The notes: generated by a model from the letters alone, not told the origin. A DNA stretch of 64,000 nt from Roseivirga pacifica (GCF_900111145.1 NZ_FOIR01000002.1:1398566-1462565); one strand, 5' to 3'. Positions 34,692-45,009 are shown, counted from the stretch's first letter. Made by a program: numbers and translations.

Positions 34692-35327
34692 TTGGCATTA
34701 ATTGAAGATTTAAACTGGCGACACGCGGTTAAGGCGTTCAACCCAGACAAGAAAGTAAGCGAGGAAAATGTGGAGAAGATTATTGAGGCGGCAAGGCTTG
34801 CTCCTACTTCTTCGGGCCTGCAGCAATTCAGGGTTTTAAAGGTTTCTAACCAAGAAATTAAAGAGAAATTGGTACAAGGAGCCCTCAACCCAGATAGCAT
34901 GAAGGATTGTTCGCATGTATTGGTTTTTGCAGCTTGGGATAGGTACACTGCCGAACGCATAGATAAAGTATTTGACTATACAACGGAAGAAAGAGGCTTA
35001 CCAAAAGGCAGATTTAATAGCTACACCGACCAGCTAAAGGCCATTTATTTAAACCAACCAGCAGAAGAGAATTTCGCCCATACTTCTCGTCAAAGCTATA
35101 TCGCACTAGGTTTGGCTATGGCACAGGCAGCTGAGCTAAAAGTAGACACTTGCCCTGCCGAAGGCTTTAGCACCAAAGTGGTTGATGAAGTACTCGGATT
35201 AGAAAAGCATGGACTGAAGAGTGTTTCGCTACTATATATTGGCTACGGAAACGATGAAAAAGATTGGATAAAGCCAATGAAAAAAGTGAGAATCCCTCGC
35301 GATGAGTTTGTAATAGATGTTGAGTGA
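34692..35327 (+). CDS. NAD(P)H nitroreductase (NfsB-like flavoprotein)
   Basis: 211 residues of an FMN nitroreductase. The N-terminal RHAVKAFNPDKKVSEENVEK and RLAPTSSGLQQFRVL contact FMN. C-terminal SVSLLYIGYGNDEKDW is typical. It could reduce quinones, nitroaromatics or flavins. I used TTG 34692 as start, since no ATG lies upstream in frame and MALIEDLNWRHAVK matches the family. It is the last gene of the ohrR-ohr operon, suggesting peroxide- or electrophile-induced expression. Confidence 0.88.
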   Translation: MALIEDLNWRHAVKAFNPDKKVSEENVEKIIEAARLAPTSSGLQQFRVLKVSNQEIKEKLVQGALNPDSMKDCSHVLVFAAWDRYTAERIDKVFDYTTEERGLPKGRFNSYTDQLKAIYLNQPAEENFAHTSRQSYIALGLAMAQAAELKVDTCPAEGFSTKVVDEVLGLEKHGLKSVSLLYIGYGNDEKDWIKPMKKVRIPRDEFVIDVE

Positions 35328-35362
35328 TCTTTCTCAAGGTTCACATCCAACGCCTCTCTTGA

Positions 35363-35396
35363 CATCGATCAGGGAGGCTTTGTTCGTTTAGGGCTT
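35363..35396 (+). terminator. Weak hairpin downstream of the nitroreductase
   Basis: gcctctc and gggaggc pair with one wobble around a 14-base loop, followed by tttgttcg. Imperfect, low confidence. Confidence 0.35.
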
Positions 35397-35454
35397 CCTT
35401 CCTATAGAAAGTAGAATTATCTTCTTACTTTGTTAAACTCACTACTTTTTTACT

Positions 35455-36375
35455 ATGGAAAACAGAAGATCATTTTTAAAGAAAGCCGCACTTGCCGGAG
35501 CAGGTTTTAGCTTTCTACCAAAAACCCTAAACCTATTAACTCCTGCCAAGCCTTTATTCTCGTTGGCACAATGGTCGCTGCATCGGGCATTTCATTCAGG
35601 AGAATTAGCCGCAGTAGACTTCCCCTTAATCAGCAAAAACCAGTTCGACATTGATGCTGTGGAGTATGTAAACTCCTTTTATGCGGATAAAAAGAAAGAC
35701 AGTGCTTTTTGGAATGAAATGCTCAACAAAACCAAAAGTGAAGGTGTAAAAAACCTTTTGATAATGGTAGATGCTGAAGGAGAATTGGGCAATGCCAATA
35801 GTACAGCACGTAAGCAAGCCGTGCAAAATCACTTTGGCTGGGTCGATATTGCCGCTAAGCTCGGCTGCCACTCTATTCGCGTGAATGCCTTTGGCGATGA
35901 AAATAGAACGGCCATTAAAAGTGCACTCGTAGATGGACTAGGAAGCCTGTGTGAATACAGCGAAAAAGCGAAGATCAATGTAGTGATTGAAAATCACGGG
36001 CTTTACAGTTCCGATGCTGATTTCGTGGTAGAGGTAATTAAGGCAGTGGACAATCCTTATATGGGCACCCTACCCGACTTTGGCAACTGGTGCACCTCTG
36101 AACTTTGGGGCTCTACCAATGGCGACAGCTGCAAAACAGCCTATGATCATTTACAGGGCGTGAAAAAGTTCATGCCGTATGCCAAGGGAGTAAGTGCCAA
36201 AACCTACGACTTCGATGCGCAAGGCAATCAACCCAAACTAGATTACAAAACCATGCTACAAGCCGTGAAAGACGCAGGTTACAGCGGGCATATTGGCATT
36301 GAATATGAAGGAGGAAACCTGAGCGAAGCAGAAGGAATAAAGGCCAGCAAAAGACTTATTGAAAGACTTTGGTAA
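35455..36375 (+). CDS. Tat-exported sugar isomerase/epimerase-like TIM-barrel protein
   Basis: 306 residues. The N-terminus RRSFLKKAALAGAGFSFLP is a twin-arginine signal. The rest fits the xylose-isomerase-like TIM barrel (AP endonuclease 2 superfamily): FDIDAVEYVNSFY, NVVIENHGLYSSDADFVVEV, GTLPDFGNWC and HIGIEYEGGN, with Glu/His/Asp positions able to bind a metal. Family members isomerise or epimerise sugars. The periplasmic location is suggested by the signal. Substrate unknown. A single gene flanked by a weak terminator upstream. Confidence 0.82.
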   Translation: MENRRSFLKKAALAGAGFSFLPKTLNLLTPAKPLFSLAQWSLHRAFHSGELAAVDFPLISKNQFDIDAVEYVNSFYADKKKDSAFWNEMLNKTKSEGVKNLLIMVDAEGELGNANSTARKQAVQNHFGWVDIAAKLGCHSIRVNAFGDENRTAIKSALVDGLGSLCEYSEKAKINVVIENHGLYSSDADFVVEVIKAVDNPYMGTLPDFGNWCTSELWGSTNGDSCKTAYDHLQGVKKFMPYAKGVSAKTYDFDAQGNQPKLDYKTMLQAVKDAGYSGHIGIEYEGGNLSEAEGIKASKRLIERLW

Positions 36376-36478
36376 AAGTCTCTTCAAACGGCTCAATTTC
36401 GGCTACAACATGAATGGATTTGGCTACTCCTGTGTTTAAAAAACGCTTCACCTTTGTATAAACAAAAACACAAAAGAG

Positions 36479-37240
36479 ATGACAAATACCAAAATAGCAT
36501 TAGTAACAGGCGGTAGCCGTGGCCTAGGCAGAGACATGGCCATTAACATAGCCAAAAAGGGAATTGATGTGGTTTTCACCTATCATTCAAACGAAAAAGC
36601 TGCTATGGAAGTAGAAGCAGCAATTGAAGCGTTGGGCCGGAAGGCCGCAGCCTTTCAATTAGACACCAGCGATGTAAGCTCCTTCGATGCGTTTTTCACT
36701 AAGGTTTCCGCCTATCTTAGTGAGAATTACGGCAAACCAAACTTCGACTATATAGTGAACAATGCTGGCACTGGCATATACAAACCGTTTGTAGACACTA
36801 CCGAAGCGGATTTTGACGAGATGATGAACATCCATTTAAAAGGTGTCTATTTCCTCACTCAAAAAGCAGTGGCATTGATGAATGATGGCGGAGGCATCAT
36901 CAATATCTCATCAGGCTTGGCCCGATTCACCTTCCCTAACTCTTCGGCTTATGCAGCAATGAAGGGCGCCATCGATGTATTTACCCGCTACTTGGCAAAG
37001 GAACTTGGCGGCAGAGGCATTCGCGCCAATGTGGTTGCGCCTGGTGCCATTGCCACTGAATTTGGCGGTGGAGAAAACAAGACAAACGAACAAAAACGTA
37101 AAGTTGTAGCCAGCGTAACTGCCTTAGGCCGTGTAGGCGAGCCAGAGGACATTGGCGGTATCGTGGCCTTTTTATGCACAGAAGATGCCCGTTGGGTCAA
37201 TGGCCAGCGCATTGAAGCCTCTGGAGGAACAATGCTTTAA
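36479..37240 (+). CDS. Short-chain dehydrogenase/reductase (SDR)
   Basis: 253 residues of a classical SDR. TGGSRGLG (10-17) binds NAD(P), NNAGTG (94-99) follows, and the catalytic Ser144/145, Tyr158 and Lys162 sit in INISSG and SAYAAMKGA. The PGAIATEF loop is present. Substrate cannot be assigned. The gene is next to an AraC regulator on the same strand, 136 bases downstream with a terminator between, so they are probably separate transcripts; the regulator could still control it. Confidence 0.9.
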   Translation: MTNTKIALVTGGSRGLGRDMAINIAKKGIDVVFTYHSNEKAAMEVEAAIEALGRKAAAFQLDTSDVSSFDAFFTKVSAYLSENYGKPNFDYIVNNAGTGIYKPFVDTTEADFDEMMNIHLKGVYFLTQKAVALMNDGGGIINISSGLARFTFPNSSAYAAMKGAIDVFTRYLAKELGGRGIRANVVAPGAIATEFGGGENKTNEQKRKVVASVTALGRVGEPEDIGGIVAFLCTEDARWVNGQRIEASGGTML

Positions 37241-37263
37241 TATTGAGACTTAACACCCACACT

Positions 37264-37300
37264 ACAAACCCTTTAGTAAATCAAAGGGTTTGTATTTTTT
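37264..37300 (+). terminator. Rho-independent terminator of the SDR gene
   Basis: 11-bp stem acaaacccttt (37264-37274) with aaagggtttgt (37283-37293), 8-base loop, followed by atttttt. Confidence 0.8.
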
Positions 37301-37376
37301 GATTTCAACTACCATTAGGTTTAAGCCAAAAACAGCATTAGCTTATATGGACCATTAGCCGATTCTTCCTCAAAAC

Positions 37377-38303
37377 ATGAAAAACCAAACCATACAAACA
37401 GTAAGTACCATTAGCGATTTCCACAAGTTTAGAGGGCTAAAACCTCCTGAACACCCGCTAATTAGTTTGGTAGATTATAAGCTGGTAAAGCACTTTCCCG
37501 AACACGACAAAATCGGCTGGCTACAGAAGTATTATTCCATCTCTCTCAAGAAAGACGTGCCAGGCAAATTCCGGTATGGTCAAATGGAGTATGATTTTGA
37601 TGGAGGACTGATGTCTTTCTTCGCACCAAACCAAATACTTAGCATTGAATATGTTGCGCCTGATAGGACAAAACGAGCGCCCTCAGGTTGGATTCTACTC
37701 ATCCACCCCGACTTTCTGTGGAACACCCAGCTAGCCAAAAACATTAAGCAGTACGACTTTTTTAATTACGCATTGACAGAAGCGCTCTTTCTTTCGGAAA
37801 AAGAAGAAAAAACTGTCGAAGGTATTTTAAAGAATATCCAGCAAGAGTATCAATCTAATATTGACAAATTCAGTCAAGACATAATTGTGTCGCAAGTAGA
37901 GCTGCTGCTGAACTATGCAAAACGCTTTTACGAGCGACAGTTTATTACCCGAAAGATTAACAATCACGCCTTGCTTGGGCAGCTAGAGGAGGTTTTGGAA
38001 CAGTATTTTGAACAAGGAAATATGGCAGATTTTGGCTTGCCTTCAGTACAATTTGTAGCTGACAGCCTCAATGTAACTCCAAACTACCTAAGCAGTTCGC
38101 TCAAGAATATTTCGGGGCTTAACACCCAACAGCACATACACGAAAAGCTGATTGAAAAGGCCAAAGAGAAGCTTTCAACAACCCAACTGACAGTAAGTGA
38201 AATTGCCTATGAATTAGGTTTTGAGCACCCGCAGTCTTTCAGTAAACTCTTCAAAGCCAAGACCAATCAGTCGCCATTAAAGTTTAGAGAGTCGTTTTCT
38301 TAA
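37377..38303 (+). CDS. AraC-family transcriptional regulator
   Basis: 308 residues. The N-terminal two thirds is a ligand-sensing region of the Bacteroidota type. The C-terminal two helix-turn-helix AraC domain starts at about residue 225: PSVQFVADSLNVTPNYLSSS, then LTVSEIAYELGFEHPQSFSK and a closing FKAKTNQSPLKFRES. It likely activates the adjacent SDR or a related stress gene. No effector can be inferred. Confidence 0.9.
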   Translation: MKNQTIQTVSTISDFHKFRGLKPPEHPLISLVDYKLVKHFPEHDKIGWLQKYYSISLKKDVPGKFRYGQMEYDFDGGLMSFFAPNQILSIEYVAPDRTKRAPSGWILLIHPDFLWNTQLAKNIKQYDFFNYALTEALFLSEKEEKTVEGILKNIQQEYQSNIDKFSQDIIVSQVELLLNYAKRFYERQFITRKINNHALLGQLEEVLEQYFEQGNMADFGLPSVQFVADSLNVTPNYLSSSLKNISGLNTQQHIHEKLIEKAKEKLSTTQLTVSEIAYELGFEHPQSFSKLFKAKTNQSPLKFRESFS

Positions 38304-38373
38304 ACCTCTCGGTTTGTCAAAACTGAATTTTAATGCCGTTGGTTTTTTTATAGTTTAGAATAAATTCAACCTT

Positions 38374-39240
38374 GTGGCCAAACTTCTAAAATTCTCCCTC
38401 ATCTTTTTGACAACCGTTCTCTTTTGGAATTACCAAGACCGGAAAGACTTTAATGAGGTTTTTGATGAAGTGGAGGGCAAGCTAGTTGGCCCAGTTGCGG
38501 CTACTGATGTTCAAGATCATTTATACATTAACGATCAACCTTGGGGCGAATTCAAAGAGGAACTTCCTACAGCTAGTTTAAAGTCCGAATTGGATAGTAT
38601 TCTCAAACCAATTCATGCCAATCAATTAAAGCTGTTGAACGATACTATAGCCCCTATAACACAATCCAAATGGAACCGTACGGTAAACATGTTTAAAGCA
38701 AAAGCACTCAGTATCGACACCTTCTTAATTAATAAGAACCCATACGAATGGGATACTATAAACATCAAGGTTAGACAAACCCCTGTTTTTGATGTAGACT
38801 ATAAGTTTGGAGTAGAAGGCCATCCCTATGTGTTTTGGATAAGCAAGTATGACTTGGAGGGTTTTGATGCTCCACTTGACGAAGACACTATTACCTACGA
38901 AACATTTAAAGCCTATCAGACCGGTGTTGATGCACTTATTGGTAATGAGGAACGACTTAAAATCACTTATAAAAAGGAGATGAGTGCTTTGGCAAAACGC
39001 CTGAATGCTAAAAGAACCGACTTTAGAGCACCCTATATTATTGAAAATGCTAGAGGAAAGGAGGTCTTCAGAGATGAGTCTGGCTTTGAATTGTTAGCAT
39101 GGAATGAAACGTATATGACATGGTGGGACAGCCTCTTTCACCAAATCATTTTTTGGTTTTTCGTATTAGTTTGGGTGATCTTGGCATTGGCTGCTTTAGG
39201 TCGATCGAGCAATTCTCATGAAGACACTGCTACGGAATGA
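38374..39240 (+). CDS. Unknown membrane protein with N- and C-terminal TM segments
   Basis: 288 residues from GTG 38374 (VAKLLKFSLIFLTTVLFW), a signal-anchor-like start. The central part is hydrophilic, with GVEGHPYVFWISKYDLEG in the middle. A C-terminal helix LFHQIIFWFFVLVWVILALA spans about residues 255-275 and the protein ends in a short acidic tail. It would have an extracytoplasmic middle domain between two TM helices. No family recognised. It stands alone, ending at a bidirectional hairpin. Confidence 0.65.
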   Translation: MAKLLKFSLIFLTTVLFWNYQDRKDFNEVFDEVEGKLVGPVAATDVQDHLYINDQPWGEFKEELPTASLKSELDSILKPIHANQLKLLNDTIAPITQSKWNRTVNMFKAKALSIDTFLINKNPYEWDTINIKVRQTPVFDVDYKFGVEGHPYVFWISKYDLEGFDAPLDEDTITYETFKAYQTGVDALIGNEERLKITYKKEMSALAKRLNAKRTDFRAPYIIENARGKEVFRDESGFELLAWNETYMTWWDSLFHQIIFWFFVLVWVILALAALGRSSNSHEDTATE

Positions 39241-39259
39241 TAGCCTAACTTTTTAAACA

Positions 39260-39290
39260 AAAACCCACACCGCAGAGCAGCGTGGGTTTT
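39260..39290. terminator. Bidirectional terminator
   Basis: Stem aaaacccac (39260-39268) with gtgggtttt (39282-39290), 13-base loop, A-rich on the left and T-rich on the right. It lies between convergent genes ending at 39240 (+) and 39324 (-), so it serves both. Confidence 0.75.
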
Positions 39291-39323
39291 CTAAACACGA
39301 AATCAACTAACAGACTATGAATA

Positions 39324-40757
39324 TTAGTTCCAGCCCCCACCAAGGGCCTGGTACATATTCACTACCGCATTCATCTGTTTCATCTTCGTTTCAACCAACT
39401 CGAATTTCGATTCCAGTGCATCGCGCTGAGTAAGCAGCACCTCCATGTAATCGGCTCGAGCAGACTTAAAGAGGTTATTCGATATCTCGATTGATTGCGT
39501 AAGCGCTTCTACCTGCTGCGACTTTAAGTCGTAGCTTTGCGCCAAATTATCAATATTAGAAAGCTGATTCGCCACTTCTATATAAGCACTCAAAAGCGTT
39601 TGCTCATATTCATATACAGCCTGAATTTGTCTAGCATTCGCGTTCTTGAACTGCGCCTTTATTTCACGCTTGTTAAAGAGCGGTGCGGTTAGATCTCCCG
39701 CTAATGAGTACAGTAGCGACTCAGGGAAGAGCACCAGCTTAGCTGGGTTGAAAGCCTGAAAACCTAAACCGGCATTAATGCCCAAGGAAGGATAAAACCT
39801 TGCTCTGGCCACACTGATGTCGATTTTGGCTGCGGCCATCTCCAACTCTGCTTGCCTAATATCTGGTCGGTTTTCCAACAATTGAGAAGGAATACCCGCC
39901 TGAATGCTTTTAGGCACCATATCTACAAAAGTTTTGGAACTACGAACCACGGGCTGCGGAAATCGGCCAACCAAGAAGTTAATCTTGTTCTCCGTTTCAA
40001 CAATTTGCTGCTGAATATCGAACTGCAAGCTTCGGGTATTGAGTACTTCCGCCTGAAACTTTCGAACGGCCAGCTCTGTCACCCGAGCAGCCTCTTTCTG
40101 CAACTTCACTATATTCAGGGCGTTTTGCTGAATCTCAATGTTCTGATTCACAATTTCCAACTGATTATCGAGCGCCAATAGCTCATAGTACGAGTTGGCT
40201 ATCTCTGCAATCAGGTTGGTTACCATAAAGTTTTTACCCTCTACTGTAGCCAAATACCTAGTTAAGGCAGATTTCTTGGCATTGCGCAACTTATGCCAGA
40301 TATCCACCTCCCAGGTTGCAAAAGCCCCAACCATAAAGTCGCCTAAGGGTTCTGGAAATTCTTTGCCAGGCTCAATTTCGGTATTGGCATCGTTGGCTCC
40401 TTGGCTGGTATATCTACCCACCTTTTCAACTCCGGCAGCCGCTCCTAAATTTACTTTAGGTAGGTACTCCCCCTTCTTTGCCCCTACTTCATTTCGCGAA
40501 ATCTCAATTTCTTGCAGCGTTATATTCAACTCTTGGTTGTGCTGCAAGGCCGTGTCTATCAATGCTACCAAATACTGATCAGAGAAATAATTCCTCCATT
40601 GCACATTGGCCACATTTGTGGTATCCTGATTGCCATTATAACTCTCAGGCACATTTTTATTTGCTGTTTTCTCAATAAGTGGCGGTGTACTACATGACGA
40701 AATAGCCAGTATTATCGCACCTGAAACAAGCAGTTGATATATAAGTTTCTTACTCAT
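39324..40757 (-). CDS. Outer-membrane channel lipoprotein of RND efflux (OprM/NodT type)
   Basis: About 477 residues starting at ATG 40757 (MSKKLIYQL). Lipobox LAISSCS (Cys near 21). Two OEP domains follow; GIPSQLLENRPDIRQAELEM and VARARFYPSLGINA are typical of the NodT/OprM group. The longer reading from 40793 lies inside the pump gene. The gene overlaps the pump stop by 8 bases, the third component of a tripartite operon. Confidence 0.92.
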   Translation of the reverse strand: MSKKLIYQLLVSGAIILAISSCSTPPLIEKTANKNVPESYNGNQDTTNVANVQWRNYFSDQYLVALIDTALQHNQELNITLQEIEISRNEVGAKKGEYLPKVNLGAAAGVEKVGRYTSQGANDANTEIEPGKEFPEPLGDFMVGAFATWEVDIWHKLRNAKKSALTRYLATVEGKNFMVTNLIAEIANSYYELLALDNQLEIVNQNIEIQQNALNIVKLQKEAARVTELAVRKFQAEVLNTRSLQFDIQQQIVETENKINFLVGRFPQPVVRSSKTFVDMVPKSIQAGIPSQLLENRPDIRQAELEMAAAKIDISVARARFYPSLGINAGLGFQAFNPAKLVLFPESLLYSLAGDLTAPLFNKREIKAQFKNANARQIQAVYEYEQTLLSAYIEVANQLSNIDNLAQSYDLKSQQVEALTQSIEISNNLFKSARADYMEVLLTQRDALESKFELVETKMKQMNAVVNMYQALGGGWN

Positions 40758-43700
40758 TTTCTCTTCCGTAAAGTTCTTCAGATAATGGTTCATCGTATTC
40801 GTCTTTAATTAGCGAGCGCCCGCTCGCCAACGAGCCAAAAATGTAGTATAGGCCCGGCACTATAATCACCCCGAAAATGGTACCGAATAGCATTCCGCCT
40901 AATGCCGAAGCACCAATTGTTCTGTTACCAATTGCGCCTGCACCATGGGCAAGAATCAACGGAATCAATCCGGCAATAAAAGCAAAGGAAGTCATCAGAA
41001 TTGGTCTGAAACGTACCTTGGCTCCATCAATAGCGGCTTCCAGAATAGTAGCTCCCTCTCGGTGTTTCTGTACCGCGAACTCTACAATTAGCACGGCATT
41101 TTTGCCTAGCAAACCAACCAACATGATCAAACCGATTTGCGCATAGATGTCGTTATCGAGCCCCATCATTTTTAGCAATAAGAATGAACCAAAGACCCCG
41201 ACCGGCAGCGAAATAATTACCGCCAATGGAATGATGAAGCTTTCGTACTGAGCAGCCAAAACCAGGTATACAAAAGCCAGCACCACAATGAATACATAGA
41301 GCGCTTCATTACCACGGTTCGACTCATCGTAAGAAAGTCCTTCCCACGCAATGTCGTAACCCTGCGGTAGTGTTTCTGCAGCCACTTCGCGAATAGCCGC
41401 AATAGCATCGGCAGTGGTATAACCTTTGGCCGGTAAACCTCGAATAGCGGCCGAGTTGTACATATTGTATCGGGTCACCTCATTCGGTCCTTGCTTCTTC
41501 TCTATTTTCATAAAAGAAGAGTACGGCACCATTTCTCCTTCTTCATTCTTCACAAACAAGTTCAACACATCTGAAGGAAGCTTTCTAAACTCAGGAGCCG
41601 ACTGAACATACACCTTGAAGAAACGGCCAAAGCGGATAAAGCCTTGTTCGTACGTACTACCTATCAGAATGTTGAGATTTTCCATCGCATCGCCAATAGA
41701 CACCCCTTTCTGCATGGCCAAGTCATTATCAATCACCAATTCATATTGCGGATAGTTGGCAGCAAAGAAGGTGAACAGACCAGTAAGCTCTTTTCGCTCA
41801 CGCAAATCGTCCATAAACTGCTGGTTGATCTTGTCAAACTCCTGATAATCCGTATCAGTGGTTTTATCGAGTAAGCGCATGGAGAAACCACCAGACGAAC
41901 CGAAACCTGGAATTGCTGGCGGTTCGAAGAATTCAACCACTGCACCAAGCCCTTTAGATTTCTCCTCCAGCTCTTCCATAATTTCGGTTACAGAATGCTC
42001 TCGCTCTGACCATGTTTTTAAGTTGATCAAAAGTGTTCCAGCATTCGATCCACGCCCTTCTGTCATAATCTCGTAACCGGCAAGTGAAGAAACAGACTCT
42101 ATACCGTCAATCTTTTCACAAATCTGCTGAAGCGCTTGCGAAACCTTGTTGGTTCGTTCCAAAGTAGCCCCTGGAGGGGTTTGGATAATGGCATAAATTG
42201 TTCCCTGATCCTCACTAGGAATAAAGCCAGAAGGCAGCACCTGACTTTGGTAGAAAATACCAAAACCGAAGGCCAAAAGTATTCCGAAAGTGAGTACCCT
42301 TCTGTGTACAATCACCTTCAACAACTTGGCATACTTGCCCGTAAGCTTATCGAAACCTCTGTTAAAACTATCCAAACCTCGGTTTAGCAAATGTTTCTTT
42401 CTCGCCTGCCCATGGTTGTTTTTTAGAATCATGGCACATAGAACTGGTGTGAGCGTAAGCGCAACAACAGCAGAAATTACAATAGCACTAGCCATGGTAA
42501 TAGAGAACTGGCGGTAGAAAGTACCTACTGGTCCAGACATAAAGGAAATAGGCAAGAACACCGACACCATTACAGCGGTAATCGCAATGATAGCCCCACT
42601 GATTTCACCCATAACTTGCCGTACAGCCTTATATGGCCCAATATGCTTTTCTTCCATTTTTGCGTGAACGGCCTCCACTACCACAATGGCATCATCTACC
42701 ACAATACCAATGGCGAGCACAAGGGCAAACAGCGTTACTAGGTTAATGGAAAGGCCAAATAGCTGCATGGCAAAGAAGGCACCAATAAGCGACACTGGTA
42801 CGGCCAGAATTGGGATAAGCGTAGAACGCCAGTCGCCTAAAAAGATAAATACAACAACAGCCACCAAAATGAAGGCATCGCGCAGGGTATGTGTTACTTG
42901 CTCAATCGAAGCATCGAGGAATTGTGAAACATCATAACTGATCTTATAATCAACTCCTGGAGGGAAATCTGCCCTCATTTCTTCGAGTTTGCTCTTTACC
43001 TCGGCAATTACATCGCTGGCATTACTACCATAGTTTTGCTTTAGCACAATGGCGGCAGAAGGATGCCCATCGAGGTTGGAATAGATGTCGAAAAACTCAC
43101 TCCCTAATTCAACCTTCGCTATATCTCTTAAGTGAACGCTTTGCCCTTCAGAATTTGCCCTAACCACTATGCTTTCATACTCCTCGGGCTTGTTATAGCG
43201 ACCTTTGTAAGTAAGCACATACTCCAGCGATTGTGCTTCAATACCCGAACTTCGGCCCAAACGACCAGGACGACCAACAATACTTTGCTCTTGCATGGCC
43301 TCCATTACCTCGTCTACAGAAATATCGTAGGCACGCATTCTGTCTGGGTTTAGCCAAACCCGCATAGCGTACCTGCGGCTACCCAAAATCTGAGCCCTTG
43401 CCACTCCTTTGATCCGCTGTATTTCAGGGATCATTTGTACGTTGGCGTAGTTGTAAAGGAATTTTTCATCCATATTATCGCCCGTACCATAAAGGTTGAC
43501 GTACATAAGCATACTTGGCTGAATAGGCGTAATAACCACACCTTCTCGCTGCACCAGTTCGGGCAACAGTGGCATTACCTGATCGACTCGGGTTTTCACC
43601 CTGATAACCGCTTGGTTAGGATCGGTGCCAGGTTCAAAAATCACCCTCAATGTAGCCTCTCCAGCACTGGTGGCATCGGTAGCCATATAGCGCATACCTT

Positions 43701-43917
43701 GCACCCCGTTAATGGAGTTTTCTAGCGTAACTAATGTCGATTTCACCAACACATCGGCACTAGAGCCTGGATAAGCGATAAAAATATTTACCGTTGTTGG
43801 TGCAATTTGGGGGAACTGCGATATAGGCAACTGCTTGATTGACAGTGAGCCTATAAATACTATGATGACCGATATTACAATCGCAAAAACCGGTCTGTGT
43901 ATTATTTTACTAAACAT
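40750..43917 (-). CDS. RND multidrug efflux pump (HAE1/AcrB type)
   Basis: A 1055-residue inner-membrane pump. N-terminus RPVFAIVISVIIVFIGSLSI, PN1/PN2 porter regions, the TM4 proton relay GIVVDDAIVVVEAVHAKM with two adjacent Asp, FMSGPVGTFYRQFSIT, and LVGLLGKNAVLIVEFA in TM10. It exchanges protons for drugs, solvents or dyes from the periplasm. Complete; it follows the adaptor by 9 bases and overlaps the channel gene by 8. Substrate range cannot be read from sequence. Confidence 0.95.
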   Translation of the reverse strand: MFSKIIHRPVFAIVISVIIVFIGSLSIKQLPISQFPQIAPTTVNIFIAYPGSSADVLVKSTLVTLENSINGVQGMRYMATDATSAGEATLRVIFEPGTDPNQAVIRVKTRVDQVMPLLPELVQREGVVITPIQPSMLMYVNLYGTGDNMDEKFLYNYANVQMIPEIQRIKGVARAQILGSRRYAMRVWLNPDRMRAYDISVDEVMEAMQEQSIVGRPGRLGRSSGIEAQSLEYVLTYKGRYNKPEEYESIVVRANSEGQSVHLRDIAKVELGSEFFDIYSNLDGHPSAAIVLKQNYGSNASDVIAEVKSKLEEMRADFPPGVDYKISYDVSQFLDASIEQVTHTLRDAFILVAVVVFIFLGDWRSTLIPILAVPVSLIGAFFAMQLFGLSINLVTLFALVLAIGIVVDDAIVVVEAVHAKMEEKHIGPYKAVRQVMGEISGAIIAITAVMVSVFLPISFMSGPVGTFYRQFSITMASAIVISAVVALTLTPVLCAMILKNNHGQARKKHLLNRGLDSFNRGFDKLTGKYAKLLKVIVHRRVLTFGILLAFGFGIFYQSQVLPSGFIPSEDQGTIYAIIQTPPGATLERTNKVSQALQQICEKIDGIESVSSLAGYEIMTEGRGSNAGTLLINLKTWSEREHSVTEIMEELEEKSKGLGAVVEFFEPPAIPGFGSSGGFSMRLLDKTTDTDYQEFDKINQQFMDDLRERKELTGLFTFFAANYPQYELVIDNDLAMQKGVSIGDAMENLNILIGSTYEQGFIRFGRFFKVYVQSAPEFRKLPSDVLNLFVKNEEGEMVPYSSFMKIEKKQGPNEVTRYNMYNSAAIRGLPAKGYTTADAIAAIREVAAETLPQGYDIAWEGLSYDESNRGNEALYVFIVVLAFVYLVLAAQYESFIIPLAVIISLPVGVFGSFLLLKMMGLDNDIYAQIGLIMLVGLLGKNAVLIVEFAVQKHREGATILEAAIDGAKVRFRPILMTSFAFIAGLIPLILAHGAGAIGNRTIGASALGGMLFGTIFGVIIVPGLYYIFGSLASGRSLIKDEYDEPLSEELYGRENE

Positions 43918-43926
43918 AAACTCCGG

Positions 43927-45009
43927 CTACTCAGCGTATAATTTTAAATCGGAAAGCGCAGCAGCTGGCTGCACAAATTCGTAGTGGATCTCGTCATTCT
44001 CTCTTACAAGGCGCAAACCTTCCAAAAGAATCTTGTCATTCTCCTCTAAACCTCCACTCACTACAAACAAGTGCGGTAATTCTTCGGCTATGGTAACTTC
44101 TCTAGACTTTACCGTATTGTGCTCGTCAATCACGTACACATAGCGTTTCTCAAGAATTTCGAAGGTTGCTTTTTGCGGAATGAGCAATGCGGCCTTCAAC
44201 GGAATTGTCATCAATACATTCCCAGTTTCGCCATGTCTCAGCAAGCCATCGGGGTTCGGAAATGTAGCCCTAAAAGGAATGTTACCTGTTTCATGATCAA
44301 AATCTGCCTCAATGGTTTCAACCTTTCCTGTATGGGCAAAAAGCTTATGGTTTGCCATTTTAAGGTTCACCAAAGCCTCATCATTGTTCTTCATTTGCAT
44401 CATAAAGTCCAAGTATTCAGCTTCAGGCACATTGTAATACACCCACATTTTGCTGTTGTCTGAAAGCTCTGTAAGCAGTTCGCCTTCATCGATCAAGCTT
44501 CCTTCTCTTACATGAAATCGGTCAATGATTCCATCGAATGGCGCTCTTATTTCCGTAAAATCTAAGTGCACTTGAGCCAAGGCCAGTTCTGCTTTTGCCT
44601 TAGCCAACTTGGCTTTTGCCATGGCCAATTCGTTGGGGGCCACCACATTGCTATCGCTTAGCTTTTTGGTATTCTGGTACTCTATTTCGGCAAAACTCAC
44701 TTCTGCCTGAGCACTCTGTAGTTCGGCCTCGTAAAGGCGAGGCATAATTTTAAATAGTAGCTGGCCTTTCTTTACAAACTGGCCTTCGTCTACAAAAATA
44801 TTCTCCAAATAGCCTCTTTCCTGAGCTCTTAACTCAATATGCCTGATTGAATGAATCTGGCTCACATAGCTATCGGTAATGGTTGTGTCCATTCTTACAG
44901 GACTGGTCACTAGGAATGTCGTTTCCTCCTCGTGATGTTCTTTTTCTGACTCACAGCTGGTATAAACCAATGCGCTACACAAGCTCATGAGCATGAGAAT
45001 TCTCTTCAT
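43927..45009 (-). CDS. RND efflux periplasmic adaptor lipoprotein
   Basis: About 360 residues from ATG 45009 (MKRILMLMSLCSALVYTSC), lipid-modified at Cys19, then an acidic/His stretch (ESEKEHHEEETT). Lipoyl segments are RGYLENIFVDEGQFVKKGQL and IRAPFDGIIDRFHVREGSLI. The coiled-coil hairpin lies between them. It is the first gene of the adaptor-pump-channel operon. The upstream 45069 start would add 20 non-family residues. Confidence 0.92.
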   Translation of the reverse strand: MKRILMLMSLCSALVYTSCESEKEHHEEETTFLVTSPVRMDTTITDSYVSQIHSIRHIELRAQERGYLENIFVDEGQFVKKGQLLFKIMPRLYEAELQSAQAEVSFAEIEYQNTKKLSDSNVVAPNELAMAKAKLAKAKAELALAQVHLDFTEIRAPFDGIIDRFHVREGSLIDEGELLTELSDNSKMWVYYNVPEAEYLDFMMQMKNNDEALVNLKMANHKLFAHTGKVETIEADFDHETGNIPFRATFPNPDGLLRHGETGNVLMTIPLKAALLIPQKATFEILEKRYVYVIDEHNTVKSREVTIAEELPHLFVVSGGLEENDKILLEGLRLVRENDEIHYEFVQPAAALSDLKLYAE